NCBI RefSeq assembly: GCF_002954585.1
Contig: NZ_MSCI01000002.1
Coordinates: forward strand, 1,776,089-1,840,088
Origin: Vibrio chagasii
Lineage (GTDB): Bacteria; Pseudomonadota; Gammaproteobacteria; Enterobacterales; Vibrionaceae
Direction: 5' to 3'
DNA: 64,000 nucleotides
Each line of letters begins with the position of its first letter. Position 1 is the first letter of the stretch. Below the pieces are notes generated by a model. The model had not been told where the DNA came from. It saw only the letters and a list, made by a program, of their open reading frames with translations, and made no database searches. A program made the translations under genes and the position numbers. Positions 39,379 through 51,559 of the stretch are shown piece by piece.

Positions 39379-40359
39379 ATGTTTGAACAGTTTACTTCGC
39401 CGTTTAAGTTGAAAGACAAAGGCATCATGGGGATGAACAAGCGTAACCATAGCTATATTGGTCGCTACAATGATCGCTCCAAGTATCCTTTAGTAGATGA
39501 CAAGCTAAAGACTAAAATCATTGCGGAACAAGCAGGTGCGACAGTACCTAAACTTATTGGCGTGATCAGTCACCAAGCTGAAGTAAAGACAATCCACAAG
39601 ATGGTTAAAGAGTGGCCGGGTTTTGTAATCAAGCCAGCTCAGGGGAGTGGTGGTAAGGGCATCCTTGTCATCACCTCGCACAAGGACGGCGTTTACACTA
39701 AGCCTTCTGGCTCTACCATTAACGAACAAGACGTAGAGCGTCACATCAGTAATGCACTAGCAGGACTATTCTCGCTAGGTGGCAAAAATGACGTGGCGGT
39801 CGTTGAGAACCTGATTAAGTTTGACGAGTGTTTTGACGGTTTCAGTTATGAAGGTGTACCAGATGTGCGTATCATCGTATTCAAAGGCTACCCTGTCATG
39901 GCGATGATGCGTCTTTCAACCTCAGCTTCTGATGGCAAGGCTAACCTTCACCAAGGTGCCGTGGGTGTAGGTATCGACATTGCAACAGGCAAAGCAGTGC
40001 GAGCGGTTCAGTTTGACCAACCGGTGACGCATCACCCAGACACTGGTAAAGAACTGGCACTGCTGCAAGTTCCTCACTGGGAAAAGCTGCTGACTCTTGC
40101 ATCGAGCGCTTGGGAAATGACTGGCTTGGGTTACATGGGTACGGATATGGTTCTAGACCAAGAAGAAGGCCCAATGGTACTTGAGCTTAATGCGCGTCCA
40201 GGTTTGGCTATCCAAATCGCGAACGGAGCTGGTCTACTTCCTAGATTACAACATATTGAAAACCTTGGTACACCCGCGGAATACCCAAAACCTGCTGAGC
40301 GTGTTGCTTACGCTGCAAAACAATTTGGTGTTCACAGTAATGAAATTATTTCAAGCTAA
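39379..40359 (+). CDS. Alpha-L-glutamate ligase-like ATP-grasp protein
   Basis: A 326-residue ATP-grasp enzyme of the RimK-related type. The ATP-binding lysine and glycine loop lie in FVIKPAQGSGGKGILVI. The metal-binding C terminus is MVLELNARPGLAIQIANG (Glu and Asn ligands). Such enzymes form amide bonds with acyl-phosphate intermediates, adding amino acids to a carboxylate. It is cytoplasmic, lacking a signal or helices. It is the last gene of the three-gene operon, ending before a strong terminator. The acceptor and the amino acid added are unknown; glutamate is suggested only by the family name. Confidence 0.85.
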   Translation: MFEQFTSPFKLKDKGIMGMNKRNHSYIGRYNDRSKYPLVDDKLKTKIIAEQAGATVPKLIGVISHQAEVKTIHKMVKEWPGFVIKPAQGSGGKGILVITSHKDGVYTKPSGSTINEQDVERHISNALAGLFSLGGKNDVAVVENLIKFDECFDGFSYEGVPDVRIIVFKGYPVMAMMRLSTSASDGKANLHQGAVGVGIDIATGKAVRAVQFDQPVTHHPDTGKELALLQVPHWEKLLTLASSAWEMTGLGYMGTDMVLDQEEGPMVLELNARPGLAIQIANGAGLLPRLQHIENLGTPAEYPKPAERVAYAAKQFGVHSNEIISS

Positions 40360-40425
40360 GCCGACAACTGAATTGAAGACTCTATCAGTTGCTAGCTTGC
40401 TAACTCAATAATTACCAAGCTCAAT

Positions 40426-40463
40426 AAAAAAGCCGCATAACTCTCAGAGTTACGCGGCTTTTT
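40426..40463. terminator. Bidirectional terminator after the ligase operon
   Basis: A long stem AAAAAGCCGC-A-TAACTCT / AGAGTTA-C-GCGGCTTTTT with one mismatch and T runs on both strands. It lies between the plus-strand ligase operon and the minus-strand formate dehydrogenase gene. Confidence 0.9.
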
Positions 40464-40494
40464 AATGTCTGCTATTTCATTTTAAGTAATTCAG

Positions 40495-43400
40495 CTAGGC
40501 TTCTGCCTCTGCAGTTTTAACTTCAGGCTCACACACTGGGTCAATGCGTACGGCAGCCACCTTAAATTCAGGGATCTTGGCATGTGGATCGGTCGCGGTT
40601 GTCGTCAAGCGGTTCACTGGAGACTCTACAAAGTGGAATGGAATAAACACTACCCCTTTTTGCATTCGCTTCGTTACAAACTCTGCAATCTCAATCTCAC
40701 CACGACGTGTTGATACCTTGAGCATTTGACCATTGGAAATCCCTAACGCCTCTGCGTCATGAACACTGACCATAGCTCGCGGTCCGGCTAGATTATCCAA
40801 CCCTTTGGTTTTACGTGCCATGGTTCCGGTATGAAACTGCTCTAAAATACGCCCTGTCGTAAGCACCAAAGGGTACTCTTCGTCCGGTAGCTCAGCAGCA
40901 TAACGAAACGGAATGGCCTCCATTTGGCCACGCCCACGAGTAAACTGAGTTTGGTGCATGATACGTGTGCCGTCAGGGTTGTTCTTATTGCTTGGCCACT
41001 GCACACCATTCACCATAATGTTCTCCCAACGCAAACCTGCGTACTGTGGTGTTACGCGAGCAATCTCGTTAGTGATATCGGCTACCGACTGGTAGTCCCA
41101 ACCTCCACCCATAGCATTTGCCAGCATTTGAATGGTAGCCCAATCTTCCTTCGCCTCACCCGGAGGTAATACCGCTGGATTGATGCGCTGCACGCGTCGC
41201 TCAGTATTCGTGAAGTGACCTGACTTTTCTGCAAATGAACAAGATGGCAAAACCACATCCGCATATTGCGCCGTTTCCGTTAAGAAGATGTCTTGCACAA
41301 CAAGGAAATCCAACGCCTCAAGTCCTTCGATCACGTGCGCTTGATTTGGATCGCTTAGCACAGGGTTTTCACCCATCACGTACAAGGCTCGAACTTCTCG
41401 GTTACATGCACCGTCAATAATTTCGGTGAGTGTTAGTCCGGTCTCCGCTGGTAAATCAGTAATGCCCCACTCCATCGCAAACTTTTGACGCACCATTGGG
41501 CTATAGACCTTCTGATACCCAGGTAGGTTATTTGGCAACGCCCCCATATCACACGCATCTTGAACATTGGATTGACCGCGTAACGGGTTGATACCGCCCC
41601 CTTCAATGCCAATGTTGCCACACAGGAGCTGCAGGTTAGCAATGGAGCGTACATTATCGTGCCCAGTCGTGTGTTGCGTAATGCCCATGGAGTAATACAC
41701 CGCCGTACGCTTTGTGGTACCAATCAAGCGCGCCATCGCGAAAATACCTTCTGCTTTAACGCCTGTCACCAGTTCTACTTTGTCTAGGGAGTAACTTGGC
41801 GACATCACCTCTTGCAACAAGGTATCAAAGCCGTCCACACGATCTTCGATATATTCTTGGTCATACCAACCGTGTTTGATGATTTGCTGCATCACACCGT
41901 TAATTAGCATCACGTCTGTACCCGGTCGATGTGCTAGGTAAAGCTCTGCGTGATCAGCAATATCGATTCTTTTGGGGTCTGCGACAATCAAACGCGCACC
42001 GTTATGTCTTACCGCCTGCTTTATGTGCGATCCGATAATCGAGTGTGCGGATGTCGTATCAGAGCCAATGATGAAGATGACATCCGAGTGTTTGATGCTT
42101 GGGATATCATTAGTCATCGCCCCACAGCCAAGCGAAGCCTCAAGTCCAGTCACTGTCGAGGCGTGGCAAAGGCGAGCATAATGGTCAACGTTGTTCGTAC
42201 CAAGCTCACGTCGAATGAATTTTTGGAACGCATAGTTATCTTCATTGGTGGTTTTCGCCGATGAAAAGCCCGCTAGAGCATTACTGCCAAAGCCTTGTTT
42301 AATCGAAGTGAACTTATCGGCAATGAGCGTGATGGCTTCTTCCCAACTCGCAGGTTGCAACCAACCATCTTTACGAATCAATGGGGTTGTGAGGCGAGCA
42401 TCACTACTCACGAAGTCAAAACCAAAGCGCCCCTTAACACACAGCATGCCTTCGTTAACCGGAGAGTCACCACCTTCGATATAACGAATCTTATTCCTCG
42501 CTTCATCGATATGCATGGTTAGCTTACAGCCCACACCACAGTAGGTGCAGATGGTATCGACCTTCTTAAGAACGTCGGTGTCACCTTGCTTTCTATCACG
42601 AGCATCAACCATTGCACCGGTTGGACAGGCTTGAATACAAGAGCCGCATTGAACACAGTTCGAGTCACCCATTAAGGTCTGGTTTGCCCCGAAATTTGGA
42701 CGATACTCAGGTCTTGAAGCTGGCTTACCATCAGCCTGATTCATGAAACTTAATACGCCATGAACATTCTGTTCGCGCTGATCTGGAGTCAGCTCCGGCA
42801 TGATTTTTCGAGCTATGCGTTGTATCGATTTATATTGCTCAGGATCGACCGCTTTAAGCTGCTTATGCTTTCTAGAGTTAAACGGTTTGGCAGGGATATT
42901 ATCCATATCACCATTAAAGAATCGGTCGATTGCTTGTGCGGCAATTCGCCTGTCTCCTACTGCTTCAACTGCAGTAGCAGGCCCGCGTCGGAAGTCACCG
43001 ATACTAAATATATTACCCGTACCTGTATGCATGGTTTGCGGATCAGCATCTGCGGTGTTCCAGCGAGTTAGTGGGATATCAATTTCTTCGTTATCCATGA
43101 AGCTTAGGTCTGGCTTTTGCGACACAGCAGCAATAACCGTATCGAACGCTTCAACAAAGAACTCCCCCGTTGGTTTAGGGCTACGACGACCAGACGCATC
43201 AGCAGGACCAAGCGCCATGCGTTCTAATCGAATTTCAGATACATGGCCATTTTCATCGGAAATGTTTTCAGCTGGGTTGGTCAAAAAGTGGAACTTAACA
43301 CCTTCATGCTCCGCTTCTCGATTTCGTAATCTTCAGCTGGCATTTCGTCTCGCTGTGCAATGTGATGTAGGTAAGACTGGATATCAACTCCCTCCGGGCA

Positions 43401-43712
43401 AGCGGTTTGGCATGGCGCTTCACAGTCAGCATAATGGTCTGCCATGATTCGATTCAACGCACCCTGTCTGTGAGAGGTTAGCTGTTTAGATTGAGTTGTG
43501 ATGTTCAAACCGTTGGACACTTCAAGTTCACAGGAACGAGTCATTCCCACACCATCCACTTCAACCACACACAGATCGCACGGGACTTTGTCCCCTGTCT
43601 TATTCAAACCGCATAGAGATGGGATCTCTAGACCACATGTTTTTGCCGCCTCAAGCACGGTCTGCCCTTGTTCGACGATTCGAAATTTCCCATCAATAAC
43701 GATAAGAATCAT
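40495..43712 (-). pseudogene. Broken ferredoxin / GltD-like / molybdopterin formate dehydrogenase alpha subunit
   Basis: In related vibrios this is one protein: ferredoxin domain, glutamate-synthase-small-subunit-like FAD/NAD domain, and cysteine-type molybdopterin formate dehydrogenase. Here 43281-43712 encodes the [2Fe-2S] ferredoxin part (SLCGLNKTGDKVPCDLC; ACPEGVDIQSYLHHIAQ) and jumps in frame to RDEMPAEDYEI, so I estimate 270-320 codons with both Rossmann motifs are lost. A further one-base deletion (ATCCGA to ATCGA, about 43315) shifts the frame, stopping at 43281. The rest reads open from TTG at 43284 to 40495 (929 codons): EAEHEGVKFHF precedes it out of frame, and it keeps NCVQCGSCIQACPTGA, CTYCGVGC and the active-site Cys in LCHASTV. 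The product as a whole is unlikely to work with NAD. Confidence 0.85.
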
Positions 43713-43907
43713 ATTGAGTCCTACCTTCAAGTTTGCGTACGAGTCACGCTAAAAAATAATTATCGGCACGGTATTACAAGAGTGCCGCCACTCATTGCCA
43801 TACATTAATTGTGGTTTTGTGCGTGTGACTTCAAACAAGTTCTATTGAGATTAACCACAAGGTATGAGTGGTCTTATCAGTTATTCAGAAAGGCTATATT
43901 CGAGGCA

Positions 43908-43936
43908 TAAAAAAGCCCCTACGATGAGGGGCTTTG
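43908..43936 (-). terminator. Terminator of mukFEB
   Basis: AAAGCCCCT (43912-43920) and AGGGGCTTT (43927-43935) with a 6-base loop and TTTTTT on the minus strand, 28 bases past the mukB stop. Confidence 0.88.
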
Positions 43937-43963
43937 AATTAGTAGAAGTAAGACAGCTTCTGC

Positions 43964-46900
43964 TTATTGTTCAGTTTCTTCGATAAGCTCTTGAACTGGT
44001 GAGGCTGGTTTATTCTGAGCAAATCCGCGCAGACCAACAACGTGTACGTGTTCGTGATCTTTAAAGACCTTACGTACCAGTTTATAGGTTGTACCCTTCT
44101 CTGGGCTGATGTTCTCTGGCGCTGCAATCAGAAGCTGCATACCTAGACGGTCACACAGTTCAAACAGTGTAGAGATAGACTTCGCATCCAGACGTGCTGC
44201 TTCATCAAGGAACAACAAGCGACATGGAACAATGTCTTTGCTACGAAGTCGACGAGACTCTTCTTCCCAGCTCTGAACCACCATCAGTAGGATAGATTGA
44301 CCAGTACCAATCGCCTCACCGGTAGACAGTGCGCCCGATTCCGCTTGTAGCCAACCATCAGAACCACGGTTAACTTCAACACTTAGCTCTAGGTAGTTAC
44401 GGTAATCAAGCAGCTCTTCACCCAGAACTTGCGGAGAACGTTGGCCCATGTCGATGTGTGGGTTCACACGTTGGAACAACTTCGCCATCGCTTCTGAGAA
44501 GGTGAAACGAGTCGTTTCGAACAAGTCTTTGTGCTGCTCTTGTTGAGTCGCTAGGCCTGATAGCAAGATTTCGTGGCTTTCACGAATCTTAACGTTCAGA
44601 CGTACACCCTTAACCTGACCAAAGTAAATATTGGACAGACCTTGGTTTAGCATTCGAATACGGTTCTGCTCGCGCTGAATCGTCTTCTTAATGATGCTTG
44701 CTACCGACTCAGAGCTGATCGCTAGGCGGTTTTCACGTTGCGTCAGTTCTTCTGTTAATCGAGCTAGCTCAACTTCCATCTCTTCAATTGCTTCAACCGG
44801 ATCATCCGTATGAATGATGTCTTGGCGAATACGCTCGCGAAGATGTTGGTATACCGCAATGTAGAACAGAACCTTACGCTCTGGATGTGCGTTATCTTCA
44901 GATAGGCGCAGTGAATCGCGTAGGTCTTCGTTGTCAGCCACAGCCAGACGCAGTGCACCCAGTGATTTATCCGACATTGAACGAAGTTCACCAGCCGTTA
45001 AGTAAGCCAGTTCACGCTTGTGTAGGCGACGTTCAACGTCATTCTCACGAGCTAAACGCAGTACTGAACACCAACCGGCTTTGGCTGCGACCACGAAGGT
45101 ACGAAGCTCTGTGTACTCTTTCTGTACTTTCTTAAGACGCTTAGCCAGTGCTTTCATCTCAAGTTCAGTTGAGGTAATCGTGCGTTCGTATTCGCTCTTA
45201 CGGCTACGAGACGTATGCAAGCGCTCTTGAAGTTCATCACGACGACGAACCGCGCGCTCTTCTGCACCTTCATCAGCGTTAACACCGAACTCATGAAGCT
45301 CTTGTTTGAACTCTTGAACAGTCTCTTGCTTCGCTTGATGCGAGCTCTTCAGCGCTGCCAATACTTGGTTGTACTGGTTCATCTGTTCGCGAGCTTGCTT
45401 CAAGCCATCGCGGCCTTTCGCACGAGCTTGTTCTGCTTGAACCAGTTTCGCTTTCAGTTGCTCACTCAATTCACTGCTCTTGTTAAGCAGGTCAACCGAG
45501 TCGGCGTAAGCAAAATAGTGACGACGTTCAATCAGATCAGACAGTGCGAATACTTTACCTTTAAGCATTTGTAACGCGTTGTCCGCCTGACGGTACTCAT
45601 CTTCCAAAGATTCAAATTGCTCTGGGTCAGCGTCTAGTGCAGAAACGATTTGCTCTAGTGACGCAAGTGCTTTGCCATGAGTGTTCAGGTAAGACTTAGC
45701 TTCGCTCAGGCGTTCTAGTTGTACTTCTAGTTCAGCCAAACGCTCAGCTAATGTTTCGTCTTCTAGAATACGAACCATAGGCGCTAACTTATCAAGCGCA
45801 GCGATAGCTTGTTTGCTTTGTTGAAGCTGGCTACGTTGCTGTTGCTCTTTCGAATCCAGTTCAGCCAATGAACGTACTACTTGGTTACGTTTCTCACGAA
45901 CTACTGCAAGGGCTTGCTCCGGATCTGCATTAAACGCAACGTGCAGGTGTTTCGCGACAAAGCTGTTGAATGCTTGGTATAGACGGTTCAGTTTTTGAGA
46001 GTCAAACGCCGCTTTTGCGTGATTCTCAACAACAACATCGCGCTCTTCACGCAGTTTCTCTAAACGCTGCTCACGAGCTGCACGACCAAACAGTGGGATC
46101 TCAGGGAAACGAGAGTAACGCATCTGGCGCTCGTTCAATTGAACACACACCGCGCCTTCTAACTCATCGGCATTGAATGAGCTGTCATCAAACGCATCTA
46201 CATCACCTTCAAGGATGTAAAGGTCTTCAGGACAATCATCAAGATCAATCAGTTTCTCTTTGATGCCATCAAGATCCGAAACCACAATCGCGTGACGAGC
46301 CGGACCATACATCGCACTGAAGTATGGTGCGTCGCCAATCGTGATGTCGTCGTAGATCTCAGAAAGCAGCACGCCACCAAGGGTGTCAGCTAAACCTTTC
46401 AAACGAGGATCATTTGAACCACCCGGTGATGCTAGACGCTCGATCTCTTGCTCAAGTTCAGCTCGGCGCGTTGCCAGTTGATCTTTAGCCACCGCTTGAG
46501 ATTTTTCATCTTCAAGCACTTGCTGCATTTGCATCATCACAGCTTGGCTATCTTCTAGCTCAGCTTCGGTTTGATCTCTCAACGACTCAAGTGCATCGTT
46601 TGCTGTGATCCACGCAGGAGCAATTGACTCAAGTTTTTGAATCTCTTGATCGTGGTTTTGCTGAACACGACGTTGCTCACTCTTCGCTTCACGCAGCTCT
46701 TCTTGAGCATACTCAAGCGTTTCGATCTGCATGGCATGACGTTCACGTTCTTCTTCGAAAACCGCTTCGTCAGTCAGTGAAATGTTGTGTTGCTTTTGGT
46801 ATTCAGTTGCTAGCTCTTTCGCTTGACGTTGCTGCGCTACGTCACGAGCCATATCGCGGTGCTGAGCACGCCATTGCTGTTCGTTTTCAACAACATGTTT

Positions 46901-48424
46901 AGCGTTGCGGCCTTTTTCTAGAGCTTGCTTAGCGCTATGAGACGCTTCTTTACGCTCAACGTCACCAACAATGCTCTTAACCAAAGACAGCGCTTTGTCG
47001 AACTGTGCAGAAGCCGCAGAAGACATGTCTAGCTTGTGTTTCGTTGCCAGTAGAGTCTGCGTGCTTGATTCTTCTTGTGCTTTCAGCTCAGAAACTAGAG
47101 TTAACGCACCTTCTGCAGTAATCGATTCATCATCCAATAACTGCTTGGTTTTCTCTAGTGCTTGAACCGCTTGCTGGTATTGAAGTGCACGTGTCTGCTG
47201 AACATCCAACGCTTGTTGGTAATCAGCAAGCTGAGTTTTCAAACTATCCACTTCTTCTTCAGTAATAGTAGCCTGCTCTTCAGCCAGAAGCACTCGCTCT
47301 TGAGCTTCTTCCACTACCATCATCTGCTCTTCTAGACGTTCATTCAGCTCTTCTAGATCTTCGCTATAGCGAGCAATTTTCTCTTGCTGACGAAGTGCAG
47401 TTTGAACCAATTGAAGATGATCCGATGCCGCTTGGTAGTCTTGCTCTAGCGCTGATTCTTGATCCACCAGCAGTTCAAGCTCTTCTTGAACGCGATTCAA
47501 CAGGTTGTTTTGCTCAAGTAAAGTTTCACGCGAACCAAACAGCTCACCACGGAACTTCATGGTTTGATCAAGCTTGTTGCGACGATCGTTCGCATGGCGC
47601 ATATAGTCTGCTGCCACGTAGTTGGTCGATTCAGTGATCAAGTGCTTGAACAAGTCACGATCCGACTGAGTTGTCTTGATCGCTTCTAGCGTCATGCGGT
47701 TCTCACGCAGTGCCGATTCCATATCTTGGAATGCTTTCTTCACACCACCATTTTGCGGCAGAAGGTAATCACGCAGAGAACGTGTAATCGCACTTGAGAT
47801 ACCACCGTAAAGTGATGCCTCAATCAGACGATAGAACTTAGAACGGTCACCGCTATTACGCAGTTTCTTCGGTACCACACCGTATTCGAACATCTGTGAG
47901 TGGTAATCCACAATCGAAGAGAACGCTTTAAAATGTGCGCCTTCGTATTGTGCAACTGCGGCTTTCACATCATTTAGCTGACATACACGTGCGTGGCTGT
48001 CTGAAACGTTCTGGATAAGCACGTCAGTTGGTTTCACATGGCTAGGAAGGCCTTGAATAACGAACGGTTTGATGTCTACTTTCTTATCACGACCAGCAAC
48101 TTGCTGCAGTTTTACGGCAAACAGTAGGCGTTGGTTACGAGAGTTCACCACATCTAGCGCAGCATAACATGCGCCTGGCTGAAGCTTACCGTAAAGGCCT
48201 TTATCACGAGATGACTGTGAGCTACCCGCTTCCGTAGTGTTACGGAAATGCAGAAGGCTTTGGTCTGGGATAAGTGCTGTAATGAATGCCGCCATTGTGG
48301 TCGACTTACCTGCACCGTTACCGCCAGAAAGCGTTGTAACCAATCCATCAATATCAAAAGTACGCGCGAAGAAGCCGTTCCAGTTGACCATGGTTAATGA
48401 TTGATACTTACCTCTTTCAATCAT
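43964..48424 (-). CDS. mukB: Chromosome partition protein MukB
   Basis: A 1486-residue SMC-like condensin. N-terminal head with Walker A ([19 protein letters not shown], residues about 34-52), two very long coiled coils (about 230-660 and 780-1220) around a hinge (about 660-780), and a C-terminal head with signature [14 protein letters not shown] and Walker [14 protein letters not shown]. It compacts and segregates the chromosome with MukE, MukF and topoisomerase IV. Length equals E. coli MukB (1486). Its start overlaps the mukE stop by 4 bases (ATGA). Confidence 0.97.
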   Translation of the reverse strand: MIERGKYQSLTMVNWNGFFARTFDIDGLVTTLSGGNGAGKSTTMAAFITALIPDQSLLHFRNTTEAGSSQSSRDKGLYGKLQPGACYAALDVVNSRNQRLLFAVKLQQVAGRDKKVDIKPFVIQGLPSHVKPTDVLIQNVSDSHARVCQLNDVKAAVAQYEGAHFKAFSSIVDYHSQMFEYGVVPKKLRNSGDRSKFYRLIEASLYGGISSAITRSLRDYLLPQNGGVKKAFQDMESALRENRMTLEAIKTTQSDRDLFKHLITESTNYVAADYMRHANDRRNKLDQTMKFRGELFGSRETLLEQNNLLNRVQEELELLVDQESALEQDYQAASDHLQLVQTALRQQEKIARYSEDLEELNERLEEQMMVVEEAQERVLLAEEQATITEEEVDSLKTQLADYQQALDVQQTRALQYQQAVQALEKTKQLLDDESITAEGALTLVSELKAQEESSTQTLLATKHKLDMSSAASAQFDKALSLVKSIVGDVERKEASHSAKQALEKGRNAKHVVENEQQWRAQHRDMARDVAQQRQAKELATEYQKQHNISLTDEAVFEEERERHAMQIETLEYAQEELREAKSEQRRVQQNHDQEIQKLESIAPAWITANDALESLRDQTEAELEDSQAVMMQMQQVLEDEKSQAVAKDQLATRRAELEQEIERLASPGGSNDPRLKGLADTLGGVLLSEIYDDITIGDAPYFSAMYGPARHAIVVSDLDGIKEKLIDLDDCPEDLYILEGDVDAFDDSSFNADELEGAVCVQLNERQMRYSRFPEIPLFGRAAREQRLEKLREERDVVVENHAKAAFDSQKLNRLYQAFNSFVAKHLHVAFNADPEQALAVVREKRNQVVRSLAELDSKEQQQRSQLQQSKQAIAALDKLAPMVRILEDETLAERLAELEVQLERLSEAKSYLNTHGKALASLEQIVSALDADPEQFESLEDEYRQADNALQMLKGKVFALSDLIERRHYFAYADSVDLLNKSSELSEQLKAKLVQAEQARAKGRDGLKQAREQMNQYNQVLAALKSSHQAKQETVQEFKQELHEFGVNADEGAEERAVRRRDELQERLHTSRSRKSEYERTITSTELEMKALAKRLKKVQKEYTELRTFVVAAKAGWCSVLRLARENDVERRLHKRELAYLTAGELRSMSDKSLGALRLAVADNEDLRDSLRLSEDNAHPERKVLFYIAVYQHLRERIRQDIIHTDDPVEAIEEMEVELARLTEELTQRENRLAISSESVASIIKKTIQREQNRIRMLNQGLSNIYFGQVKGVRLNVKIRESHEILLSGLATQQEQHKDLFETTRFTFSEAMAKLFQRVNPHIDMGQRSPQVLGEELLDYRNYLELSVEVNRGSDGWLQAESGALSTGEAIGTGQSILLMVVQSWEEESRRLRSKDIVPCRLLFLDEAARLDAKSISTLFELCDRLGMQLLIAAPENISPEKGTTYKLVRKVFKDHEHVHVVGLRGFAQNKPASPVQELIEETEQ

Positions 48425-49215
48425 GCTTCACCTTCTACTTTTGTTTGTTCGCCGTCATTTGACTCAAGGTCAAAGTCAGCTTGATCGTTAAAAATATCTT
48501 GTTGACCGTTTTCATCTACATCTGATGCAGCTTCAGCTTTCTCTTCATTCAACAAGCTACCTTGGTTAGGTTCTTGAGTATGCACCACAGCTTCACCATC
48601 ACGGATAAGACGTAGTTGAGCTTCTTTCATGTCATCGCCAACACGTACGTCAGCACCAAAACGGAATACCGCTTCGCTGATACGGAATTTGCCCGTTTCA
48701 CCAATCGCAATCAACATGCCGATACGACGAAGACGACGCAAAGAAGTACGTACTTTTTCAAACAGTTTTTCTTTGTCTAAGTCAGAACCAGACGCACGGT
48801 TTGTTGCTAACTTCATGAGTTTTTTCTCATCCGCTAACGCCATTAGCTCTTCAAACAACTCTTGGTTAGTGAAGATACCTTCGTGAGCCAAACGTTCTGG
48901 GCTTAGGTATAAGAAACACAAGACCTTACCTACAAGCATGTCTAGCTCAGACAACACACTGCGGCCGATCAGAGACGTAGAACGTGGACGCAGATAGAAG
49001 AAACCTTCCGGTGCTTTCACAAGTTCTGTGTTGTAGCGTTGGTAAAAATGCTGAAGCTCAACTTCAAAATCAGAAAGTAACGCGTGGTTATCTAAGTCTT
49101 CTGTTGAAATATGCTTGCCTGAACGCAGCATGCTGTCTAGCGCAGGGAACAATGGGTTCGCTATCGCTTTTACCAGTTTCTCTGGCATGTAATCATCAGT
49201 ACTTGTTAATGACAT
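48421..49215 (-). CDS. mukE: Chromosome partition protein MukE
   Basis: A 264-residue double winged-helix protein of the MukBEF condensin ([50 protein letters not shown]). I start it at 49215 (MSLTSTDD), six codons inside the open frame, to match the E. coli N terminus. It overlaps mukF by 20 bases. The acidic C-terminal tail (after about residue 205) is longer than I recall for E. coli MukE. Confidence 0.95.
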   Translation of the reverse strand: MSLTSTDDYMPEKLVKAIANPLFPALDSMLRSGKHISTEDLDNHALLSDFEVELQHFYQRYNTELVKAPEGFFYLRPRSTSLIGRSVLSELDMLVGKVLCFLYLSPERLAHEGIFTNQELFEELMALADEKKLMKLATNRASGSDLDKEKLFEKVRTSLRRLRRIGMLIAIGETGKFRISEAVFRFGADVRVGDDMKEAQLRLIRDGEAVVHTQEPNQGSLLNEEKAEAASDVDENGQQDIFNDQADFDLESNDGEQTKVEGEA

Positions 49216-50533
49216 TGGCTTGTACCTTTGCACCGAAATCGTTGATTGCCTGCCAATCTGGCTGAATAGCCTGATAGTCAGACTCTGAGTAACCTAAGCG
49301 CACCGCTTGGTCGACAACAATTCTGGCTAAATCAAAATGGTGTGTGCGAGGGTGTTCAGCGAGGTAATCGCGTAACACAAGGCCAAGATCGATTGGCGCA
49401 CCTTGCTGTTTGTGAGCTTTCAACATATCTGCGATTTTTTCAGACAACAGATCGTTCACTTGCTCAAATTCTTCGTACTCTACGTCGAGTGGCGCTTGTC
49501 CTGTTACTTCGTCATCACGAAGCACTAGTGCTTCATCACGAAGGTCGGTTAGCTTTTCCGCGTCGGCATATGTCAGTAGCCAAGGCGCATCAAAATATTC
49601 AGTCACAGATTGACGTAGGCGTTGGCTGAAGGCTCGGTTCTTATCCATATCAATCGCGGTACGGATAAACTTATGAACGTGACGGTCATAGCCTATCCAC
49701 AGATCAATTGCTTGTTGGCCCCAACTTGTGATTCGGTCGAGCTTCATTTGCAGACCAAACAGGATTTCACCAACAAACTCAAGTTCGTCGTCACCGTAGA
49801 CTATTTCTTGGATATCGAGGATCTGCGTTTGTAGTTCGTCACCTGCCGCTTGCAAGGTGTCTTGCAGCTCTTTTAGCGTGGCTGAGGTTTCTGATAGCAA
49901 GACTTCACAGTTGTTGATCGCCTCACGCCAATCTTTATTAAGAAGGTCGGCAATCTGCTGTTTTACGGTCTGCTGCTGCTCATCCATAACACGTTGGTTA
50001 AGATCAATTTGATCGAAAATTTCACCAACAGAATACTTGAGCACGCCGTAAACATTCTTTCTCCAATGTCCTGGCGTTCCGCCTTTCTGTGCAGCTTCAA
50101 TGGCCTTTGCCATCTCGTCGGCAACCATGGAAAGTTGGATAGACAGTTTTAATTTAGAGAACTGACGGTGACGTAAATAATAATCTGAGATACCAATAGC
50201 CAACGGTGACAAGCGGTAGATGCTTGCGCCATCAGTAATTTCGCTGGTAAAGCGGCTAATCAGCTTCTGTTTAACCAACTCATTGATTGCGTTATTAGCG
50301 CGAAACGCTGACGCTTCACCAGTATCTTCAAACAGTCGAGTGACGATCGTAAATGCATCATGCAGTTCACCCTCGCCCAACTCCTCATCGAACCTTTCAT
50401 TGCTTAATACTGCGATAGCAATCAAAAATGCTAAGCGCTCTGGCGGCAAGTTTAATGAAAAATCATGCTGCTTGACCCAGCCCACCAACTCATCAATTGG
50501 CTGCTCTTCGGCAGTTTGAGTCATTTCACTCAT
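49196..50533 (-). CDS. mukF: Chromosome partition protein MukF (kleisin)
   Basis: A 445-residue kleisin that bridges the two MukB heads and carries MukE dimers. It has an N-terminal winged-helix dimerisation domain (about 1-115) with the helical middle domain ([29 protein letters not shown]) following it, and a C-terminal winged helix. Length is close to E. coli MukF (440). It is the first of mukF-mukE-mukB and follows cmoM by 125 bases. Confidence 0.96.
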   Translation of the reverse strand: MSEMTQTAEEQPIDELVGWVKQHDFSLNLPPERLAFLIAIAVLSNERFDEELGEGELHDAFTIVTRLFEDTGEASAFRANNAINELVKQKLISRFTSEITDGASIYRLSPLAIGISDYYLRHRQFSKLKLSIQLSMVADEMAKAIEAAQKGGTPGHWRKNVYGVLKYSVGEIFDQIDLNQRVMDEQQQTVKQQIADLLNKDWREAINNCEVLLSETSATLKELQDTLQAAGDELQTQILDIQEIVYGDDELEFVGEILFGLQMKLDRITSWGQQAIDLWIGYDRHVHKFIRTAIDMDKNRAFSQRLRQSVTEYFDAPWLLTYADAEKLTDLRDEALVLRDDEVTGQAPLDVEYEEFEQVNDLLSEKIADMLKAHKQQGAPIDLGLVLRDYLAEHPRTHHFDLARIVVDQAVRLGYSESDYQAIQPDWQAINDFGAKVQANVINKY

Positions 50534-50658
50534 TGTGGTTCCTGTTACTGTTCTTCGTCATATCGAATACGTTTGATATGACGCCTATTTCTTTATAACG
50601 CGGGCTTGTTACGATTGCATAGCGCATGTTGTGGCTTCTTTTACCACATCCATCACTG

Positions 50659-51444
50659 TTATTGCGCAGGTTTTTGAGCCCAAACGTGAATATAGCGGCC
50701 TAGTGACAGATATGGCTCTTGGCGGCATAGCTGTTTTTCTAGTTCCAGTACATCTTCAAATTGGTAATCGCCCATGTACTCCATATTTCCTATGTAGTCA
50801 CTGAAGGAGCGAATGCCAGATTTACCACAGATTTCTAGACCAGCGTCTTCTATCCATTGGTAAACCTCTTCAGGCTTCAAGCCTTTTTGTGGTTGCAGCT
50901 TAAACCGTTTTCGATGTGGCATCCCATTCAATACATGAGGAATGTTGCCACAAATCACATTTTTCAGGACTAATCCGTGGTGGTTGTAAAACATTATCGA
51001 GACAACGCCACCCGGTTTAACTTGTTCAAGTAGCAAATCGAGTGCTTCTTTAGGGTCGGCTAGCCACTCCATAACGGCATGAAACATCACAAAATCGACT
51101 TTATCATCGAGATGCTCTGCCACTTTTTGTACTGGAGAATGGATAAACTCATATTGCTCTAACAGCCCCGCTTCGGTGATCCCTTCTTGAGCCAGCTTTA
51201 GCATCTCAGAAGAGAGATCACATAGAGAAACCTTATGACCAAGTGCCGCAATTTTTTGCGACATCTGTGCCAACCCGCCTCCGGCATCAAGCACATGCAG
51301 TGGAGAAGCAGAATCCTTAAACTTGCTCAAAGCTTGTTCTAAATCTTCCCATACGATGATCTGACGGATCTCTCCTTTGTCGGAGCCGTAAATATTTTTT
51401 GCAAATTTGTGGGCAATATCGTCGAAATTACGGTCTTCAGTCAC
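50659..51444 (-). CDS. cmoM: tRNA 5-carboxymethoxyuridine methyltransferase CmoM (SmtA)
   Basis: A 261-residue class I SAM methyltransferase (motif I VLDAGGGLAQMSQKIAALGH; motif II LCDLSSEMLKLA; VDFVMFHAVMEW). CmoM methylates cmo5U34 to mcmo5U34, the last step of the pathway whose earlier enzymes, CmoA and CmoB, are also in this window. It stands directly upstream of mukFEB, as in E. coli (smtA-mukFEB). It is divergent from elyC with only 115 bases between starts. Confidence 0.93.
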   Translation of the reverse strand: MTEDRNFDDIAHKFAKNIYGSDKGEIRQIIVWEDLEQALSKFKDSASPLHVLDAGGGLAQMSQKIAALGHKVSLCDLSSEMLKLAQEGITEAGLLEQYEFIHSPVQKVAEHLDDKVDFVMFHAVMEWLADPKEALDLLLEQVKPGGVVSIMFYNHHGLVLKNVICGNIPHVLNGMPHRKRFKLQPQKGLKPEEVYQWIEDAGLEICGKSGIRSFSDYIGNMEYMGDYQFEDVLELEKQLCRQEPYLSLGRYIHVWAQKPAQ

Positions 51445-51559
51445 AGCTACTTGAGTTATTATGTCCTATCGTGCCTGCTATTCTGTCACAGGAATTTCAG
51501 GAATAAAGAGGCGATGTCTCTTTTTACTACTAAGTGATGTTTTTTCGGACTATTCGGAT

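Noticed and set aside
43281..43290. Programmed -1 frameshift at the T5 run as a way to express the split formate dehydrogenase
   Set aside because: No slippery heptamer with a downstream structure is apparent, and the conserved sequence out of frame before the run shows a plain base loss upstream; the central domain would still be missing.
42800..43447. 215-codon plus-strand frame opposite the formate dehydrogenase gene
   Set aside because: It lies entirely antisense to clear coding sequence and across the deletion junction, with no recognisable domain.
45215..45574. 119-codon plus-strand frame opposite mukB
   Set aside because: Leu/Phe/Thr-rich antisense product of the coiled-coil coding region, without start context.
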